Positions 35,385 to 46,355 of a stretch of DNA of 64,000 nt are shown one piece after another (the stretch's first letter is position 1; the number at the start of each line of letters is the position of its first letter). The stretch is from Prochlorococcus sp. AG-424-P18. GTDB taxonomy: Bacteria > Cyanobacteriota > Cyanobacteriia > PCC-6307 > Cyanobiaceae. Where the stretch lies: the NCBI GenBank assembly GCA_003213235.1, contig QCNJ01000001.1, forward strand, positions 62,001 through 126,000, in the 5' to 3' direction. Position numbers and translations under genes: made by a program. A model generated the notes under the pieces. The model saw only the letters and a list, made by a program, of their open reading frames with translations. It made no database searches and was not told the DNA's origin.

Positions 35385-35675
35385 ATGTCTGAATACCGAG
35401 ATTCGTCTTCAAATAATCTTTTGTCATTAATAAGTGGAGCTTTTATTGGGGCAGCAGGTTTAGCTTGGTGGTTAATATCCGAAGCAGACAAAAGAAAGGA
35501 GGAAAAAAAACAAAAAGCAATGATGTATTCTTCCAGGATTCAAGACGGCTCTGAAGCGATTGACTCAAATGAAAATATAAATGAAGTTGAAGGAGAGAAT
35601 CTGGAGAAGAAAGTTGAGCAACTTAATTCTGCAATTGCTGATGTGAGGAAGCAACTTGAAGAGTTAGGGCAATAG
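35385..35675 (+). CDS. membrane-anchored coiled-coil protein, 96 aa
   Basis: One transmembrane helix at about residues 11-32 (LLSLISGAFIGAAGLAWWLI), a charged linker (EADKRKEEKKQK), and a C-terminal coiled coil (about 68-95, LEKKVEQLNSAIADVRKQLEEL). Typical of small conserved picocyanobacterial membrane proteins. Function unknown. Sits between the Upp-like gene and ilvD with 28 and 23 base gaps. Confidence 0.7.
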   Translation: MSEYRDSSSNNLLSLISGAFIGAAGLAWWLISEADKRKEEKKQKAMMYSSRIQDGSEAIDSNENINEVEGENLEKKVEQLNSAIADVRKQLEELGQ

Positions 35676-35698
35676 AATAAAAAAAGTTCTCAAATAAT

Positions 35699-37372
35699 AT
35701 GAATAAACTCAGATCATCTGCAATAACCCAAGGTGTGCAAAGATCCCCTAACAGATCGATGTTAAGAGCTGTTGGATTTAATGATGAAGATTTTAATAAA
35801 CCTATTATTGGAGTTGCAAATGGATACAGCACCATAACGCCATGCAATATGGGTTTAAATAAGTTAGCTCTAAAAGCTGAAGAGTCAATAAAAAGATCAG
35901 GTGGGATGCCTCAGATGTTTGGGACCATAACAGTAAGTGATGGCATTTCTATGGGAACAGAGGGCATGAAATATTCCCTAGTTTCAAGAGAAGTTATTGC
36001 TGATTCAATTGAAACAGCATGCAATGCTCAGAGTATGGATGGAGTACTTGCTATAGGTGGATGCGATAAAAATATGCCGGGTGCCATGATCGCGATTGCA
36101 AGAATGAATATTCCCTCAATTTTCATTTATGGAGGGACAATAAAACCTGGGAAATTGCATGGAGAAGATCTTACTGTTGTTAGTGCATTTGAAGCTGTTG
36201 GACAATTAACATCAGGCAAAATTAATGAAGAAAGGCTAATCCAAGTTGAGAAAAATTGTATTCCTGGTGCTGGTAGCTGTGGAGGAATGTTTACAGCTAA
36301 TACAATGTCTGCGGTTATCGAAGTATTAGGGTTAAGTCTTCCTCATAGTTCCACAATGGCTGCTGAAGATCTTGAAAAAGAACTAAGTGCAGATAAAAGT
36401 GCTGAGATATTAGTTTCTGCAATAGAAAAAGATATAAGACCTCTAGACCTAATGACAAAGAAAGCATTTGAAAATGCAATATCAGTAATTATGGCAATTG
36501 GCGGATCAACAAATGCGGTATTGCACATCTTAGCTATTGCGAATACTGCAGGAATTGATATCAACATTAATGATTTTGAGAGAATCAGACAAAAAGTACC
36601 CGTCATTTGTGACCTTAAACCGAGTGGTAAATATGTAACGGTGGATCTTCATAAGGCAGGTGGGATTCCACAAGTAATGAAAATACTTTTGAATGCAGGA
36701 TTAATTCATGGCGATTGCAAAAACATTGAAGGCAAAACCATCTCAGAATACTTACAGAATATTCCAGATAAGCCTCCAACAAATCAAAATGTCATAAGAG
36801 ACATAGATGACCCTCTTTATAAAAAAGGACATCTAGCGATATTAAAAGGTAACTTAGCGAGCGAAGGTTCTGTAGCCAAAATTAGCGGAGTAAAAAACCC
36901 TGTATTAACAGGTCCCGCAAAGATTTTTGAAAGTGAAGAAGATTGTTTAAAATCGATATTAAATAACGATATCAAAGCTGGTGATGTTGTTGTTATTAGA
37001 AATGAAGGTCCTGTTGGAGGGCCAGGAATGAGAGAAATGTTAGCCCCAACATCTGCGATTGTTGGACAAGGGTTAGGAGAGAAGGTGGCTTTAATTACCG
37101 ATGGCAGATTTAGTGGGGGTACCTATGGTCTTGTTGTGGGTCACATAGCTCCAGAGGCTGCTGTAGGAGGAAATATTGCTCTAATAAAACAAGGTGATTT
37201 AATTACAGTTGATGCTGTAAAACAATTAATTGAAGTTGATTTATCTGACGAAGAATTAGAAAAAAGAAAAAAAGATTGGGTAAAACCTATTCAAAAATAC
37301 AAAAGAGGAATTCTTTCAAAATATTCGAGAATCGTAAGTACATCAAGTTTAGGGGCTGTTACTGATTTATAA
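35699..37372 (+). CDS. ilvD: dihydroxy-acid dehydratase
   Basis: Isoleucine/valine biosynthesis, Fe-S cluster dehydratase, 557 aa. Cluster and active-site regions are [13 protein letters not shown] and [13 protein letters not shown] with their Cys residues, and [33 protein letters not shown] near the C-terminus. Full length for the family. Ends 21 bases before a convergent hypothetical gene. Confidence 0.96.
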   Translation: MNKLRSSAITQGVQRSPNRSMLRAVGFNDEDFNKPIIGVANGYSTITPCNMGLNKLALKAEESIKRSGGMPQMFGTITVSDGISMGTEGMKYSLVSREVIADSIETACNAQSMDGVLAIGGCDKNMPGAMIAIARMNIPSIFIYGGTIKPGKLHGEDLTVVSAFEAVGQLTSGKINEERLIQVEKNCIPGAGSCGGMFTANTMSAVIEVLGLSLPHSSTMAAEDLEKELSADKSAEILVSAIEKDIRPLDLMTKKAFENAISVIMAIGGSTNAVLHILAIANTAGIDININDFERIRQKVPVICDLKPSGKYVTVDLHKAGGIPQVMKILLNAGLIHGDCKNIEGKTISEYLQNIPDKPPTNQNVIRDIDDPLYKKGHLAILKGNLASEGSVAKISGVKNPVLTGPAKIFESEEDCLKSILNNDIKAGDVVVIRNEGPVGGPGMREMLAPTSAIVGQGLGEKVALITDGRFSGGTYGLVVGHIAPEAAVGGNIALIKQGDLITVDAVKQLIEVDLSDEELEKRKKDWVKPIQKYKRGILSKYSRIVSTSSLGAVTDL

Positions 37373-37393
37373 ATCAGCTCAAATTTTATTTTC

Positions 37394-37780
37394 TTAATCA
37401 ATAAAACTTTTTATTCTATTTGCTAAATTTTCCAATCTTGCACTGTATTTCGGTGAGTTACATTTTTTCCCATTATTGCTATCCATCCATAATGTTTTAA
37501 CTCCACACCATAATATTGGTTCATCAGGGAAGTTAAGCTTAGAGATTACTAAAACCAACTCTTTATTTGATTTAAAAAGTTCTAATTCAAGATCATAAAT
37601 TTCTAATCTTTTACCTTCTTTATCTCGACATAAGATATTAACTGTTAAATCAATATCTTCATCTTCGAATATGTATTCACCATTTATTTTTACTACAGAA
37701 TGAACAAAAGGTTTATTTGTTAAATCTGCTGACTTTGCGATTAAGCTATCTATGTTTTTAGGTGGATTTTCAAATAACAC
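37394..37780 (-). CDS. hypothetical protein downstream of CIA30 gene, 128 aa
   Basis: Soluble beta-rich protein of unknown family (KINGEYIFEDEDIDLTVNIL, LEIYDLELELFKSNKELVLV, EPILWCGVKTLWMD). The start overlaps the end of the CIA30-like gene by 11 bases, so the two are translationally coupled and probably act together. No motif recognised. Confidence 0.65.
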   Translation of the reverse strand: MLFENPPKNIDSLIAKSADLTNKPFVHSVVKINGEYIFEDEDIDLTVNILCRDKEGKRLEIYDLELELFKSNKELVLVISKLNFPDEPILWCGVKTLWMDSNNGKKCNSPKYSARLENLANRIKSFID

Positions 37781-38318
37781 TTATTGATTTAATTAAAACT
37801 TTTATTGAACCCTGTTTAAACTCATTATTAAGTAATCCATCATCACCGAACTTAGAGTGTAGTAGTTGCAATCTTTTAATTTTAGATGGCTTGAATTTAA
37901 ATGGGAATCGTACTTTATTAGCTCTTACTGAAGGTTTTAACTCACTAAAAGGAATTTGAACATTTGTTGTCCCGAATTTTTTTGTTGGGAATGATTTAAT
38001 CCATCTAAGTCCACCCGGAATAAATTCGGTTAATCCTAGTAGATCATCTTCACAAGCGACAGCAAATTTAAAAGTTCTTCCTTGTCCATCAATATTTAAT
38101 TCAAAGGATGAATAATCAGATACATTTAAAGACGGTTTATATATAGACGATCTACAACTAACAAATCCTCCTGCCTTCTCGACAATATTACCCTTTAATA
38201 TCAAACCCGAATTTGAAATTTCACAAAAAGCTGAACTTGATCCGCCCATAACAGTATCATTTAATGTTTTCCAACCATCGAACTCCTTTTTCTGGAATAA
38301 AAATTTTTTCTTACTCAT
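37770..38318 (-). CDS. CIA30-family protein
   Basis: 182-aa member of the CIA30 (complex I intermediate-associated protein 30) family: FDGWKTLNDTVMGGSSSAF near the start, GNIVEKAGGFVSCRSSIY, the beta-sandwich strands FELNIDGQGRTFKFAV and a carbohydrate-binding-like C-terminus QLLHSKFGDDGLLNNEFK. In plastids and cyanobacteria such proteins (e.g. HCF173-type relatives) act in assembly or mRNA binding; whether this one concerns NDH-1 is unknown. Belongs to the gnd-pgl-CIA30 run. Confidence 0.82.
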   Translation of the reverse strand: MSKKKFLFQKKEFDGWKTLNDTVMGGSSSAFCEISNSGLILKGNIVEKAGGFVSCRSSIYKPSLNVSDYSSFELNIDGQGRTFKFAVACEDDLLGLTEFIPGGLRWIKSFPTKKFGTTNVQIPFSELKPSVRANKVRFPFKFKPSKIKRLQLLHSKFGDDGLLNNEFKQGSIKVLIKSISVI

Positions 38319-38348
38319 TAAATAATTTAAATTACTAGTAGACTTTAA

Positions 38349-39086
38349 CTAAATTTCTAATTCTTTTGCTGATTCCTGATCACAAAATATTGAAATTTGA
38401 TTAATAGATTTTATTAATTTTGATGGTGTTCTATCTGGTGGCTCTTTTTCATCTAATAACCTCTCAAGAGCAATTCTTTTAGAAGCTCCACTCACTAAAA
38501 ATACTATCTTTGAAGAAGCTGAAAGAACCTTTGGAGTTAATGAAATTCTTTTTAAACCTTTACCTTCATTAAAAATAACAAAATCATCTACATTATTATT
38601 TTTTTGATAAGGGAATAATGAGGCTGTATGACCATCTTCTCCAAGTCCTAATAATGTTAAATCAAAAGATGGAGGGTTTGATCCGCATTTTTCAAATAAT
38701 TTAGAAATAAATTGATTTTTTGTAGCTTCATCATCAGCATTTAAATCATTGAAAATTTCATAAAAAAAAGCTTTAGATCCAAAATTAGTTAACAATGAAT
38801 TCTTCAACATTAACGAGTTACTCAATTCTGAATTTGGATCAACACATCTTTCATCCCCTAAAAAGACATCAACCATATCCCATCTAATATCACTTTTTGA
38901 TAAAAGCTTATAGACAGATTTAGGAGTTGAACCTCCACTTACACAAAATTTGAACCTTTCTTTCTTTTTGAAAGTATGAATAATGTGACTTTCAATAAAC
39001 TTAAAAACCGCTGTAGATAGCTCTAACTTGTCTTTGTAAATGTTAAGTGTATATCCATTTTTAACCTTTTCAATCATTTCATCCAT
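38349..39086 (-). CDS. pgl: 6-phosphogluconolactonase
   Basis: Second step of the oxidative pentose phosphate pathway, DevB/Pgl type, 245 aa. Signature stretches FCVSGGSTPKSVYKLL, VDVFLGDERCVDPN and LGLGEDGHTASLFP. It overlaps the end of gnd by 13 bases. Together with gnd this gives two successive OPP enzymes in one operon; zwf is not in the window. Confidence 0.93.
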   Translation of the reverse strand: MDEMIEKVKNGYTLNIYKDKLELSTAVFKFIESHIIHTFKKKERFKFCVSGGSTPKSVYKLLSKSDIRWDMVDVFLGDERCVDPNSELSNSLMLKNSLLTNFGSKAFFYEIFNDLNADDEATKNQFISKLFEKCGSNPPSFDLTLLGLGEDGHTASLFPYQKNNNVDDFVIFNEGKGLKRISLTPKVLSASSKIVFLVSGASKRIALERLLDEKEPPDRTPSKLIKSINQISIFCDQESAKELEI

Positions 39087-40492
39087 TCAGTATGAAAACT
39101 ACCTTCCTTATCAATTCTTTCATATGTATGAGAGCCAAAACAGTCTCTCATTGCCTGAACAAGGTTCTGAGGAAGTCTATTGGTTCTATAACTATTCAAA
39201 TAATCCAAGGTACTGGATAGACATGGGACTGGTATACCAGCTTTTGTGGATAAAGATACAACTTTAGCTAAGTTTTCTAATCTTGTCGCAATTTCATTAT
39301 TGAACCAATCATCAAAAATTAAATTTTTTAGATTAGGTTCTTTGTTATAAGCATCTTGAATTTTACTTAATAATTTTGATCTAATTATGCAACCACCTTT
39401 CCAAATTTGAGCAATTGACGGCATATTCAAACCATAGTTATATACTGCAGATGCTTCTCTTAAAATATCCATACCCTGGGCATAGCTAGCAATTGTGGCA
39501 AGGACTACAGCATCAAATAAAGGTTTCATTCCATCTGATATATTTCCTAAATCAAAATCCTCTATCTCTTTAAATGGAATAGTTTTTTCAATCTCACTAC
39601 GTTGCTCTTTTAAAGAACTCATTACTCTTGCATTTAAAGATGCATAAATAGTTGGGACTGATACCCCCAGTTCTAGAGCACTTACAACAGTCCATAACCC
39701 AGTACCTTTCTGGCCAGCTTTATCTAATATTTTTTCCACGACATCATCTCCAGTTATCTGATCTTTTGTTTTTAGACAAATCTCTGTTATCTCAACAAGA
39801 TAAGAAGCTAATTCATCAGTATTATTCCAAATACCAAATACTTCTGACATTTGCTGACCGTTCATACCTTTGACTCTCTTCATAAGGTCATAAGCTTCTG
39901 CAAGTATTTGTTCAATTCCATATTCAATTCCGTTATGAACAGTTTTCACAAAATGACCTGAGCCTCCTGGACCAACATATGCAACACATGGACCGTCTTC
40001 AACTTTGGCAGCCATTTTTGTCAATAAGCTTTCTATTGCATCATATGAAGCCTTAGTACCACCGGGCATCATACTAGGACCCTCTAAAGCTCCTTTGGCC
40101 CCTCCTGAGACTCCCATCCCAATGTATCCAAAACTTTTACTTTCAAGAGTATTAACCCTTCTTTCTGTATCTTTAAATTGAGAGTTGCCGCCATCTATTA
40201 ATAAATCTCCTTCCTCGAGATATTCAGAAATATTATCAATGACAGCATCCGTTGCGGGCCCAGCTTTTACCATCATTAAAATTCTTCTAGGTCTCTCTAG
40301 CTTATTAACAAATTCTTGAAGAGTTTCAGCTCCTTCTATATTCTTCCCAAGGCCACGACCTTGTAAAAATTCTTCGGTTTTTGAATAAGTCCTATTAAAA
40401 ACTACACTAGAAAATCCATTTCTCTCTGCGTTAAGAACTAAATTTTCGCCCATAACACCAAGACCTATTAAACCAAAATGTGCCTTGGACAT
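39074..40492 (-). CDS. gnd: 6-phosphogluconate dehydrogenase (decarboxylating)
   Basis: NADP+-dependent OPP enzyme, 472 aa. N-terminal GLGVMGENLVLNAERNGF and NRTYSKTEEF give NADP binding, then GGNSQFKDTERR, GMGVSGGAKGALEGPSMMPGG, catalytic Lys-containing HFVKTVHNGIEYG, and the large helical domain. Full length. 94 bases behind glgC on the same strand. The OPP pathway supplies NADPH at night in picocyanobacteria. Confidence 0.96.
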   Translation of the reverse strand: MSKAHFGLIGLGVMGENLVLNAERNGFSSVVFNRTYSKTEEFLQGRGLGKNIEGAETLQEFVNKLERPRRILMMVKAGPATDAVIDNISEYLEEGDLLIDGGNSQFKDTERRVNTLESKSFGYIGMGVSGGAKGALEGPSMMPGGTKASYDAIESLLTKMAAKVEDGPCVAYVGPGGSGHFVKTVHNGIEYGIEQILAEAYDLMKRVKGMNGQQMSEVFGIWNNTDELASYLVEITEICLKTKDQITGDDVVEKILDKAGQKGTGLWTVVSALELGVSVPTIYASLNARVMSSLKEQRSEIEKTIPFKEIEDFDLGNISDGMKPLFDAVVLATIASYAQGMDILREASAVYNYGLNMPSIAQIWKGGCIIRSKLLSKIQDAYNKEPNLKNLIFDDWFNNEIATRLENLAKVVSLSTKAGIPVPCLSSTLDYLNSYRTNRLPQNLVQAMRDCFGSHTYERIDKEGSFHTEWMK

Positions 40493-40586
40493 AAAAAATT
40501 AAAAACTCAATAAATACAGTGTGCCTGCAACTTAACAAAATTGCTCAAAAAAAATACTTATGTCAGCGAAAAATGATGGAAAAGAT

Positions 40587-41882
40587 TTAAATAACAGTTC
40601 CATTTGCAATAGTTGCATTTTTAACTACTACAACAATTCCATTTCTGATGTAAAAGCCTAATTCTGGCTTATCTGCTTCTTCTACTCGGTCTTTATTAAT
40701 GATCACGACATTATCACCAATCCTTGTGTTCTTATCAAGAATTGCTCTTTTTACAGTAGTCCCTTCACCTACTCCAAGAGGAGTTCCGCCCCCTTTTCTT
40801 AATTCATTCCTCTCTTCAGGGGATTCAAAGAAATCGGCTCCCATAACAAGAGTATCCTCAAGAACAGAGTCACTTTCAATCCTGCTTCTTACACCCAAAA
40901 CACAATGTAAAATACTGCATGACTTCAAGATTGTGCCTTCACAAACAATTGAATCAGTAATTTGAGCATCTACAAGTTTAGAAGGGGGTAAAAATCTAGG
41001 TCTAGTATAAATTGGAAATTTCTCATCATAAAAACTAAATGGAGGTTTTGGTTGCTCAGTCAATGCAAGGTTTGACTCAAAGAATGCCCCAATTGTGCCG
41101 ATATCTTCCCAATAATCATCGAATACATAACTTTTAAGTGTATCGCCTCTATTGAGGGCTTCTGGAATTATGTCCTTACCAAAATCCGTATAATTAGGAA
41201 ATTTATTTAGAAGATCGAAGAGAGTATTTCTGCTAAAAACGTAAATCCCCATAGAGGCTAGATATGGTTTTTCGGCAGCTGAATCCTTACTTAATCCAAA
41301 TTTTGAAGTATCTACTGCCATAGCCTTCAACTTCTCTCCAGTAGGCTTTTCACTAAATTCTTTTATATTTCCTACATCATCGGTTCTCATTAGGCCAAAA
41401 CCTTCTGCTTGAGCTTCATCAACAGGCAAAGCTGCAACAGTTAAATCAGCACTATTATCTCTATGATATTGAACAAATAAACTGTAGTCCATTCTGTAAA
41501 GTTGATCACCTGACAATATTAAATATTCATCAACATCCCATTCTTGAAATAACCATTGGTATTTCCTTACAGCATCAGCAGTACCTTCAAACCACTTCGG
41601 ACTATCAGGAGTCTGTTGTGCAGCTAAAACCTCCACAAATCCTTGGCCAAAAGGACCATTTAAATTATAGGTTCTTCCTATATGTCTATTTAGAGATGCA
41701 CTATTGAACTGGGTCAATACGTACATTTTTTCAATGCCTGAATTTATACAATTACTAATCGGAATATCTATCAAACGATACTTACCTGCCAATGGCACAG
41801 CAGGTTTAGCCCTCATTTTTGTTAGAGGGTAAAGTCTAGAACCTTTTCCTCCTCCGAGGATTATGGCCAACACACGCTTCAT
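40587..41882 (-). CDS. glgC: glucose-1-phosphate adenylyltransferase
   Basis: ADP-glucose synthesis for glycogen, 431 aa. N-terminal [29 protein letters not shown]-type nucleotide and allosteric region, glucose-phosphate part ([28 protein letters not shown]), and a C-terminal left-handed beta-helix. Cyanobacterial enzymes are activated by 3-phosphoglycerate. Set apart from gnd and hemA by 94 and 131 base spacers without obvious genes. Confidence 0.96.
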   Translation of the reverse strand: MKRVLAIILGGGKGSRLYPLTKMRAKPAVPLAGKYRLIDIPISNCINSGIEKMYVLTQFNSASLNRHIGRTYNLNGPFGQGFVEVLAAQQTPDSPKWFEGTADAVRKYQWLFQEWDVDEYLILSGDQLYRMDYSLFVQYHRDNSADLTVAALPVDEAQAEGFGLMRTDDVGNIKEFSEKPTGEKLKAMAVDTSKFGLSKDSAAEKPYLASMGIYVFSRNTLFDLLNKFPNYTDFGKDIIPEALNRGDTLKSYVFDDYWEDIGTIGAFFESNLALTEQPKPPFSFYDEKFPIYTRPRFLPPSKLVDAQITDSIVCEGTILKSCSILHCVLGVRSRIESDSVLEDTLVMGADFFESPEERNELRKGGGTPLGVGEGTTVKRAILDKNTRIGDNVVIINKDRVEEADKPELGFYIRNGIVVVVKNATIANGTVI

Positions 41883-42013
41883 TCAATCTAATGGAGGTAG
41901 ATATACAACTACTTAAAGTAACTGATTATGGGCATATTTAGAAATACAAATGGTCAGTTTACGAAGGTATTTCGATAAATCACTGGAAAAACTTAATATA
42001 AATCGAAAAAAAG

Positions 42014-43324
42014 TTAGTTATTTTTATCCTCTTCTACCAAAGAAAACAATTTTTCAACGATTTTCAAAGAAACTTGTCTTTCTTCTCTTGATTGAGGACT
42101 TCTCAACTTGGTGACTGGCGTATGAAGTATTTTATTAATTATTCCTTTAGTCAGAGCTTCCACAACTTTTCTTTCTCTAGCTGAAAAATCTGGTCCCATT
42201 CTGCTAAGTGCTTTTTGCAATTCCTCTTTTCTAATTAACTCTAAATCTGATCTAAGTTTATTAATTACTGGAACTGCCTCTAAACTTGCCCACCATTCTA
42301 GAAAAATGATCCTTTCTTCTTCTACTAAAGATTCTGCTTCCTTTGCTATTTTCTGTCTAAATTCTTGATTTCTTGAAACGACCTCTTGTAAGTCATCAAC
42401 ATCAAATGATTTAACAAATTCATGTTGTTTAACATCATTAGATATATTTCTTGGTACACCAATATCAATAAATTTAAGTCTATTACTCAAATTTATATTT
42501 TCAATTTTTGTGAGATCAATAATTGGCTCTTCAGAAGCAGTACTGGTGAAAACAAGCGAAGATAATGATATGTTTTCTGCTAATTCGTTTAACCCTTTAC
42601 AAACAATCTCTAAATCAGGGAAGTCTTGAGCAAGATTTAATGCTCTATCAATATTTCTATTTAAAAGGATAAGTTTATGACATCCTTTTGATTTTAAATG
42701 AGTTATTAAAAGCCTACTCATTCGTCCTGCGCCAACAACAAGAACGTTCTCTGATTCCAAACTTACAAGAGTATCAAAACCCTTTTCTTGTCCAATTTTT
42801 AATTGAGCTAGTTCTACCGCTGCTGAACTGATTGACACAGCTCCAGTTCCTAAATTTGTTTCGGATCTTACTTTTTTACCTGTACTAACTGATTGAGTTA
42901 ATAATCTATTAAGAATTGGTCCAGTAGATTGATTCTCTTGACCTAATCTCATCATTTTTTTTACCTGCGAAAGGATTTGTCCTTCCCCTAAAACGAGGCT
43001 ATCGAGTCCTGCCGAGACTTTCATCAAATGCAAAACTGCTTCTTCCTGTCTAAAGCAAAAAAGATGTGGATTTAAATCTTCAAAAATAATTCCGGAATAT
43101 TCTGATATGAATTCTTTAATTGATGAAATTCCAGTATTTTTATCCTTTACTAGCGCATATATTTCTAGCCTATTACAAGTACTTAAAATTGACACCTCTA
43201 ATACATCAGAGAAAGCTTTTAATGCTTTCAATGACTCTGTTATGGATTGGTCAGGAATACTTAACTTCTCACGCACTTCGACAGGTGCCGTGCGATGACT
43301 CAGTCCGACGACAACAATATGCAT
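42014..43324 (-). CDS. hemA: glutamyl-tRNA reductase
   Basis: First committed step of tetrapyrrole synthesis, 436 aa. GLSHRTAPVEVREKL, LSTCNRLEIYA with the catalytic Cys, SLVLGEGQILSQVK, the NADPH fold VLVVGAGRMSRLLITHL, and the C-terminal dimerisation domain. 18 bases downstream of glpX on the same strand, so the two may be co-transcribed. Feeds divinyl-chlorophyll and haem synthesis. Confidence 0.96.
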   Translation of the reverse strand: MHIVVVGLSHRTAPVEVREKLSIPDQSITESLKALKAFSDVLEVSILSTCNRLEIYALVKDKNTGISSIKEFISEYSGIIFEDLNPHLFCFRQEEAVLHLMKVSAGLDSLVLGEGQILSQVKKMMRLGQENQSTGPILNRLLTQSVSTGKKVRSETNLGTGAVSISSAAVELAQLKIGQEKGFDTLVSLESENVLVVGAGRMSRLLITHLKSKGCHKLILLNRNIDRALNLAQDFPDLEIVCKGLNELAENISLSSLVFTSTASEEPIIDLTKIENINLSNRLKFIDIGVPRNISNDVKQHEFVKSFDVDDLQEVVSRNQEFRQKIAKEAESLVEEERIIFLEWWASLEAVPVINKLRSDLELIRKEELQKALSRMGPDFSARERKVVEALTKGIINKILHTPVTKLRSPQSREERQVSLKIVEKLFSLVEEDKNN

Positions 43325-43342
43325 AAAATCAAAAGTGAATTT

Positions 43343-44344
43343 TTAAAGGCTAATACTCTTAGCACCATCTTTTATATGGACAGTATTTGTGAACCTTGCA
43401 GTACTATCTAATGTACTAATAACTAGACTACTTGTTCTAACACAATCCCTTTCAAATTTAACCCCGTCAAATAATAATCCATCAGTTATTCCACTTCCAG
43501 CGAAAACAACATTTTCTCCCGATGCCAATTCATTTGCTTCATAGATTTTATCTATATCTGTTATGCCCATTTCATTAAGACGTTTTATATTTCCTTCTTT
43601 TGTGTAATCAGCCCATTCAGAAGTTTGAGCGATTGCCGGATCATAAACTAGTTGTCCTTGAAAGTGTCCGCCGAGAGCTCTCATTGCAGCAGCTGAAATA
43701 ACACCCTCTGGAGCTGCACCTATACCCATCAAACAATGTGTTCCAGTTCCTGCAAAACCGCATGCAATCGCAGCTTGAACATCACCATCAGAAATCGGTT
43801 GAACTTTTGCACCACATCCTCGAATCTCTTTAATTAAATCTTTATGTCTAGTTCTATCCATTACAACTACAGTAAGCTCATCAATAGAAAGACCCAAGCA
43901 ATCACTTAGTATCTTCAAGTTTTCAGTAGCTGAATTTCTAATATCTACTTTACCTTTGGCCGCAGGAGGCGCTGCTAATTTGTTCATGTAAAAATCAGGC
44001 GCATTGAAAAGACCACCCGTATCAGAGGCAGCTAAAACAGCCATAGAACCTCTTTGATTATTCGCACAAAGATTTGTTCCTTCACAAGGATCTACTGCAA
44101 AGTCAACCCCTGGGCCATTTCCACTACCAACCTCTTCACCTATATAAAGCATAGGTGCTTCATCTCTTTCACCTTCTCCAATAACAATTTTCCCTTTCAT
44201 TTCAATTTTGCCCATTCGCAATCTCATTGCTTCTACAGCTGCAGCATCAGCTTCATCTTTTTGACCAAGTCCTGTTAGTTTTGCTGAGGCAATAGCTGCC
44301 TGCTCGACAACTTCGAGAATTTCTTGAATTAAAGTTTGATTCAC
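43343..44344 (-). CDS. glpX: class II fructose-1,6-/sedoheptulose-1,7-bisphosphatase
   Basis: Calvin-cycle bisphosphatase of the GlpX type, 333 aa, dual-function in cyanobacteria. [18 protein letters not shown] and [17 protein letters not shown] give the metal-binding acidic residues; [32 protein letters not shown] and SGITDGLLF are family hallmarks. Divergent from rpe across a 187-base spacer. Confidence 0.95.
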   Translation of the reverse strand: MNQTLIQEILEVVEQAAIASAKLTGLGQKDEADAAAVEAMRLRMGKIEMKGKIVIGEGERDEAPMLYIGEEVGSGNGPGVDFAVDPCEGTNLCANNQRGSMAVLAASDTGGLFNAPDFYMNKLAAPPAAKGKVDIRNSATENLKILSDCLGLSIDELTVVVMDRTRHKDLIKEIRGCGAKVQPISDGDVQAAIACGFAGTGTHCLMGIGAAPEGVISAAAMRALGGHFQGQLVYDPAIAQTSEWADYTKEGNIKRLNEMGITDIDKIYEANELASGENVVFAGSGITDGLLFDGVKFERDCVRTSSLVISTLDSTARFTNTVHIKDGAKSISL

Positions 44345-44384
44345 AATTAAATTTTGAGGATTTTCTTAAAGGTTTTGAGTATGA

Positions 44385-44413
44385 TCTCATAAAAAATGTC
44401 ATTTTTTATAAGA
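44385..44413. repeat. near-perfect AT-rich inverted repeat between glpX and rpe
   Basis: TCTCATAAAAAATG (44385-44398), one T, CATTTTTTATAAGA (44400-44413): 13 of 14 positions pair. It lies 40 bases upstream of glpX and 118 bases upstream of rpe. Both genes start outward, so it is not a normal gene terminator; it could be an operator, or the terminator of an unseen short RNA. Confidence 0.45.
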
Positions 44414-44531
44414 ATTATTATGCTAGTAAGCTTTTTTTAACTCTTTACAGGTGATACTTTATCAGGCCGTGACTTGAAATTAGGAATAAACAACTAAATA
44501 TAGTATCTTTATTAAATATTTTAAAAATTAA

Positions 44532-45290
44532 ATGACTGAGTCAAATCAAACAATTTTAGCTGGTGTTAATAGACCAATTCAAATAATTCCTTCAGTTTTA
44601 CCAGCAGATTGGGCAAATATGGGGGCATGTGTGAAAGAGCTCGAGGAAGCTGGGGTAGATAGAATTCAATTTGATGTAATGGATGGTAATTTCGTGCCAA
44701 ATCTTACATTCGGTCCTGAAATGATTGCGGCGTGCAGGAAATATTGCAATGTCCCTTTTGAAACTCAATTAATGGTTAGTCAATACAACTGCGAAACCAT
44801 GCTTGAATCTTATGTAAACGCTACTAAGGGAGCAAATGGTGAACCAGGAGTTGTAATAGCTCATGCCGAAGCAAATATTCATTTGCATAGAGTTCTTGGA
44901 AGAATAAGAGATTTAGGAGGATCTCCTTCTGTTGCATTAAACCCTCATACTCCTTTTGAAATGATAAAAAACATTATGGATATGGTTGATCATGTTTTAG
45001 TTATGACAGTTAATCCAGGATTTGGTGGACAAGCTTATATACCAACAATGCTTAATAAAATCAGAGAAATAAGAAACTTTGTTATCGAAAAAAACTTAAA
45101 TGTCGACATTGAAGTTGATGGGGGAATAAAAGCAAATTGGACTATTTCACAATGTGCAGATGCTGGTGCTAATTGTTTTATTGCAGGTAGCGGAATGTTT
45201 GCTTACCCAACATTAAAAGAAGGATGTGATGACTTGAGAAAAGTTGCACAAGAAGCACAAAAAGGGCATGTTCTTTCAGAACCTCAATAA
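44532..45290 (+). CDS. rpe: ribulose-phosphate 3-epimerase
   Basis: Calvin/OPP epimerase, (beta/alpha)8 barrel, 252 aa. IIPSVLPADWANMGACVKEL, FDVMDGNFVPNLTFGP with metal-binding His/Asp region, VLVMTVNPGFGGQAYIP, and IEVDGGIKANWT with the catalytic Asp. Divergent from glpX; convergent with ccsA 21 bases beyond its stop. Confidence 0.95.
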   Translation: MTESNQTILAGVNRPIQIIPSVLPADWANMGACVKELEEAGVDRIQFDVMDGNFVPNLTFGPEMIAACRKYCNVPFETQLMVSQYNCETMLESYVNATKGANGEPGVVIAHAEANIHLHRVLGRIRDLGGSPSVALNPHTPFEMIKNIMDMVDHVLVMTVNPGFGGQAYIPTMLNKIREIRNFVIEKNLNVDIEVDGGIKANWTISQCADAGANCFIAGSGMFAYPTLKEGCDDLRKVAQEAQKGHVLSEPQ

Positions 45291-45311
45291 ATATCCTGGA
45301 CGATTAACAAA

Positions 45312-46241
45312 TCACCCAAATATCCATCCATAACTATGTAACCCTATTCCTAAAAAATTAACTCCTAAATAACATACTAAAACAACTAAAAAGCCTGTAG
45401 ATGCTAATAATGCTGGTTTGCGTCCTTGCCAACCCTTACTTATTCTCATATGCAGATAAGCGGCATAAAACAACCATGAGACAAATGCCCATGTTTCTTT
45501 TGGATCCCAACTCCACCATGTGCCCCAAGCTTCATTAGCCCAAACCGCACCTGAAATTAAACCGAGAGTCAAAAGGACAAAACCTACTAATATAGAACGA
45601 TAACTTAATGTATCTAATTCTTCTGAATGAGAAAATTCAATAGGTTCAACTAAATCATTTACAGGATTACTATTTGAAAGTTTAAATCCTCCTATGCCTA
45701 AAGAACTACTTCTTATTTGAAGCGGCTTATTTTTATTAATAAACAAGACGGACATTGAAAGCAAAGAACCTATTATTAATGCTGCATAACTAAGCATTAC
45801 GACGCTAACATGCATTACTAACCAACTAGACCTTAAAGCTGGAACTAAGTTGGATGATAATTTCAAATCCTCAGGTAATACAAAACAAGCAAAAGCAACA
45901 GTCAGTAACTCAATAGGTATAGCAATTGAGGGGATTATTGGAGCTTGATATTCCCTTTCAATCAATAGTTGACCTAATGTGATACCCCAAGTAAGGAAAT
46001 AAAGAGATTCATACAAGTTGCTAATAGGAAAGTGCCCAGAAATTGACCACCTAAAAAGTAATTGTAATGTTATTAATAAGTTCACTAAAATCGTAATAAG
46101 TCTTACAGCAGAGGAAGACTTTTTTTTAAAAACTGCACTCAAAGATATTGGTAAGTTGATTAATAAAAAATAAAAAACTAAAAGACCTAAAACTGAAACC
46201 GGTTCATATATTAAATTTTTAAAAAAATTATCTAGTATCAT
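45312..46241 (-). CDS. ccsA: cytochrome c biogenesis protein CcsA
   Basis: Haem-handling membrane protein of the system II (CcsA/CcsB) cytochrome c maturation pathway, 309 aa with about eight membrane spans. The tryptophan-rich [16 protein letters not shown] haem-binding motif and conserved His residues ([38 protein letters not shown]) are present. Needed for cytochromes f and c6 assembly. Confidence 0.95.
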   Translation of the reverse strand: MILDNFFKNLIYEPVSVLGLLVFYFLLINLPISLSAVFKKKSSSAVRLITILVNLLITLQLLFRWSISGHFPISNLYESLYFLTWGITLGQLLIEREYQAPIIPSIAIPIELLTVAFACFVLPEDLKLSSNLVPALRSSWLVMHVSVVMLSYAALIIGSLLSMSVLFINKNKPLQIRSSSLGIGGFKLSNSNPVNDLVEPIEFSHSEELDTLSYRSILVGFVLLTLGLISGAVWANEAWGTWWSWDPKETWAFVSWLFYAAYLHMRISKGWQGRKPALLASTGFLVVLVCYLGVNFLGIGLHSYGWIFG

Positions 46242-46355
46242 TTCTAGAAATTTCTCAAGTTTTAATATTCAATAACAATCAAATAATAATTTAAATTATC
46301 TTTATATGAGTAAATCTTTAATAATAAAGTTTTAATTTATTTTATTAAAAGCATT

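Noticed and set aside
44385-44413. Terminator reading of the glpX/rpe repeat
   Set aside because: Both flanking genes point outward, so there is no known transcript to terminate here.
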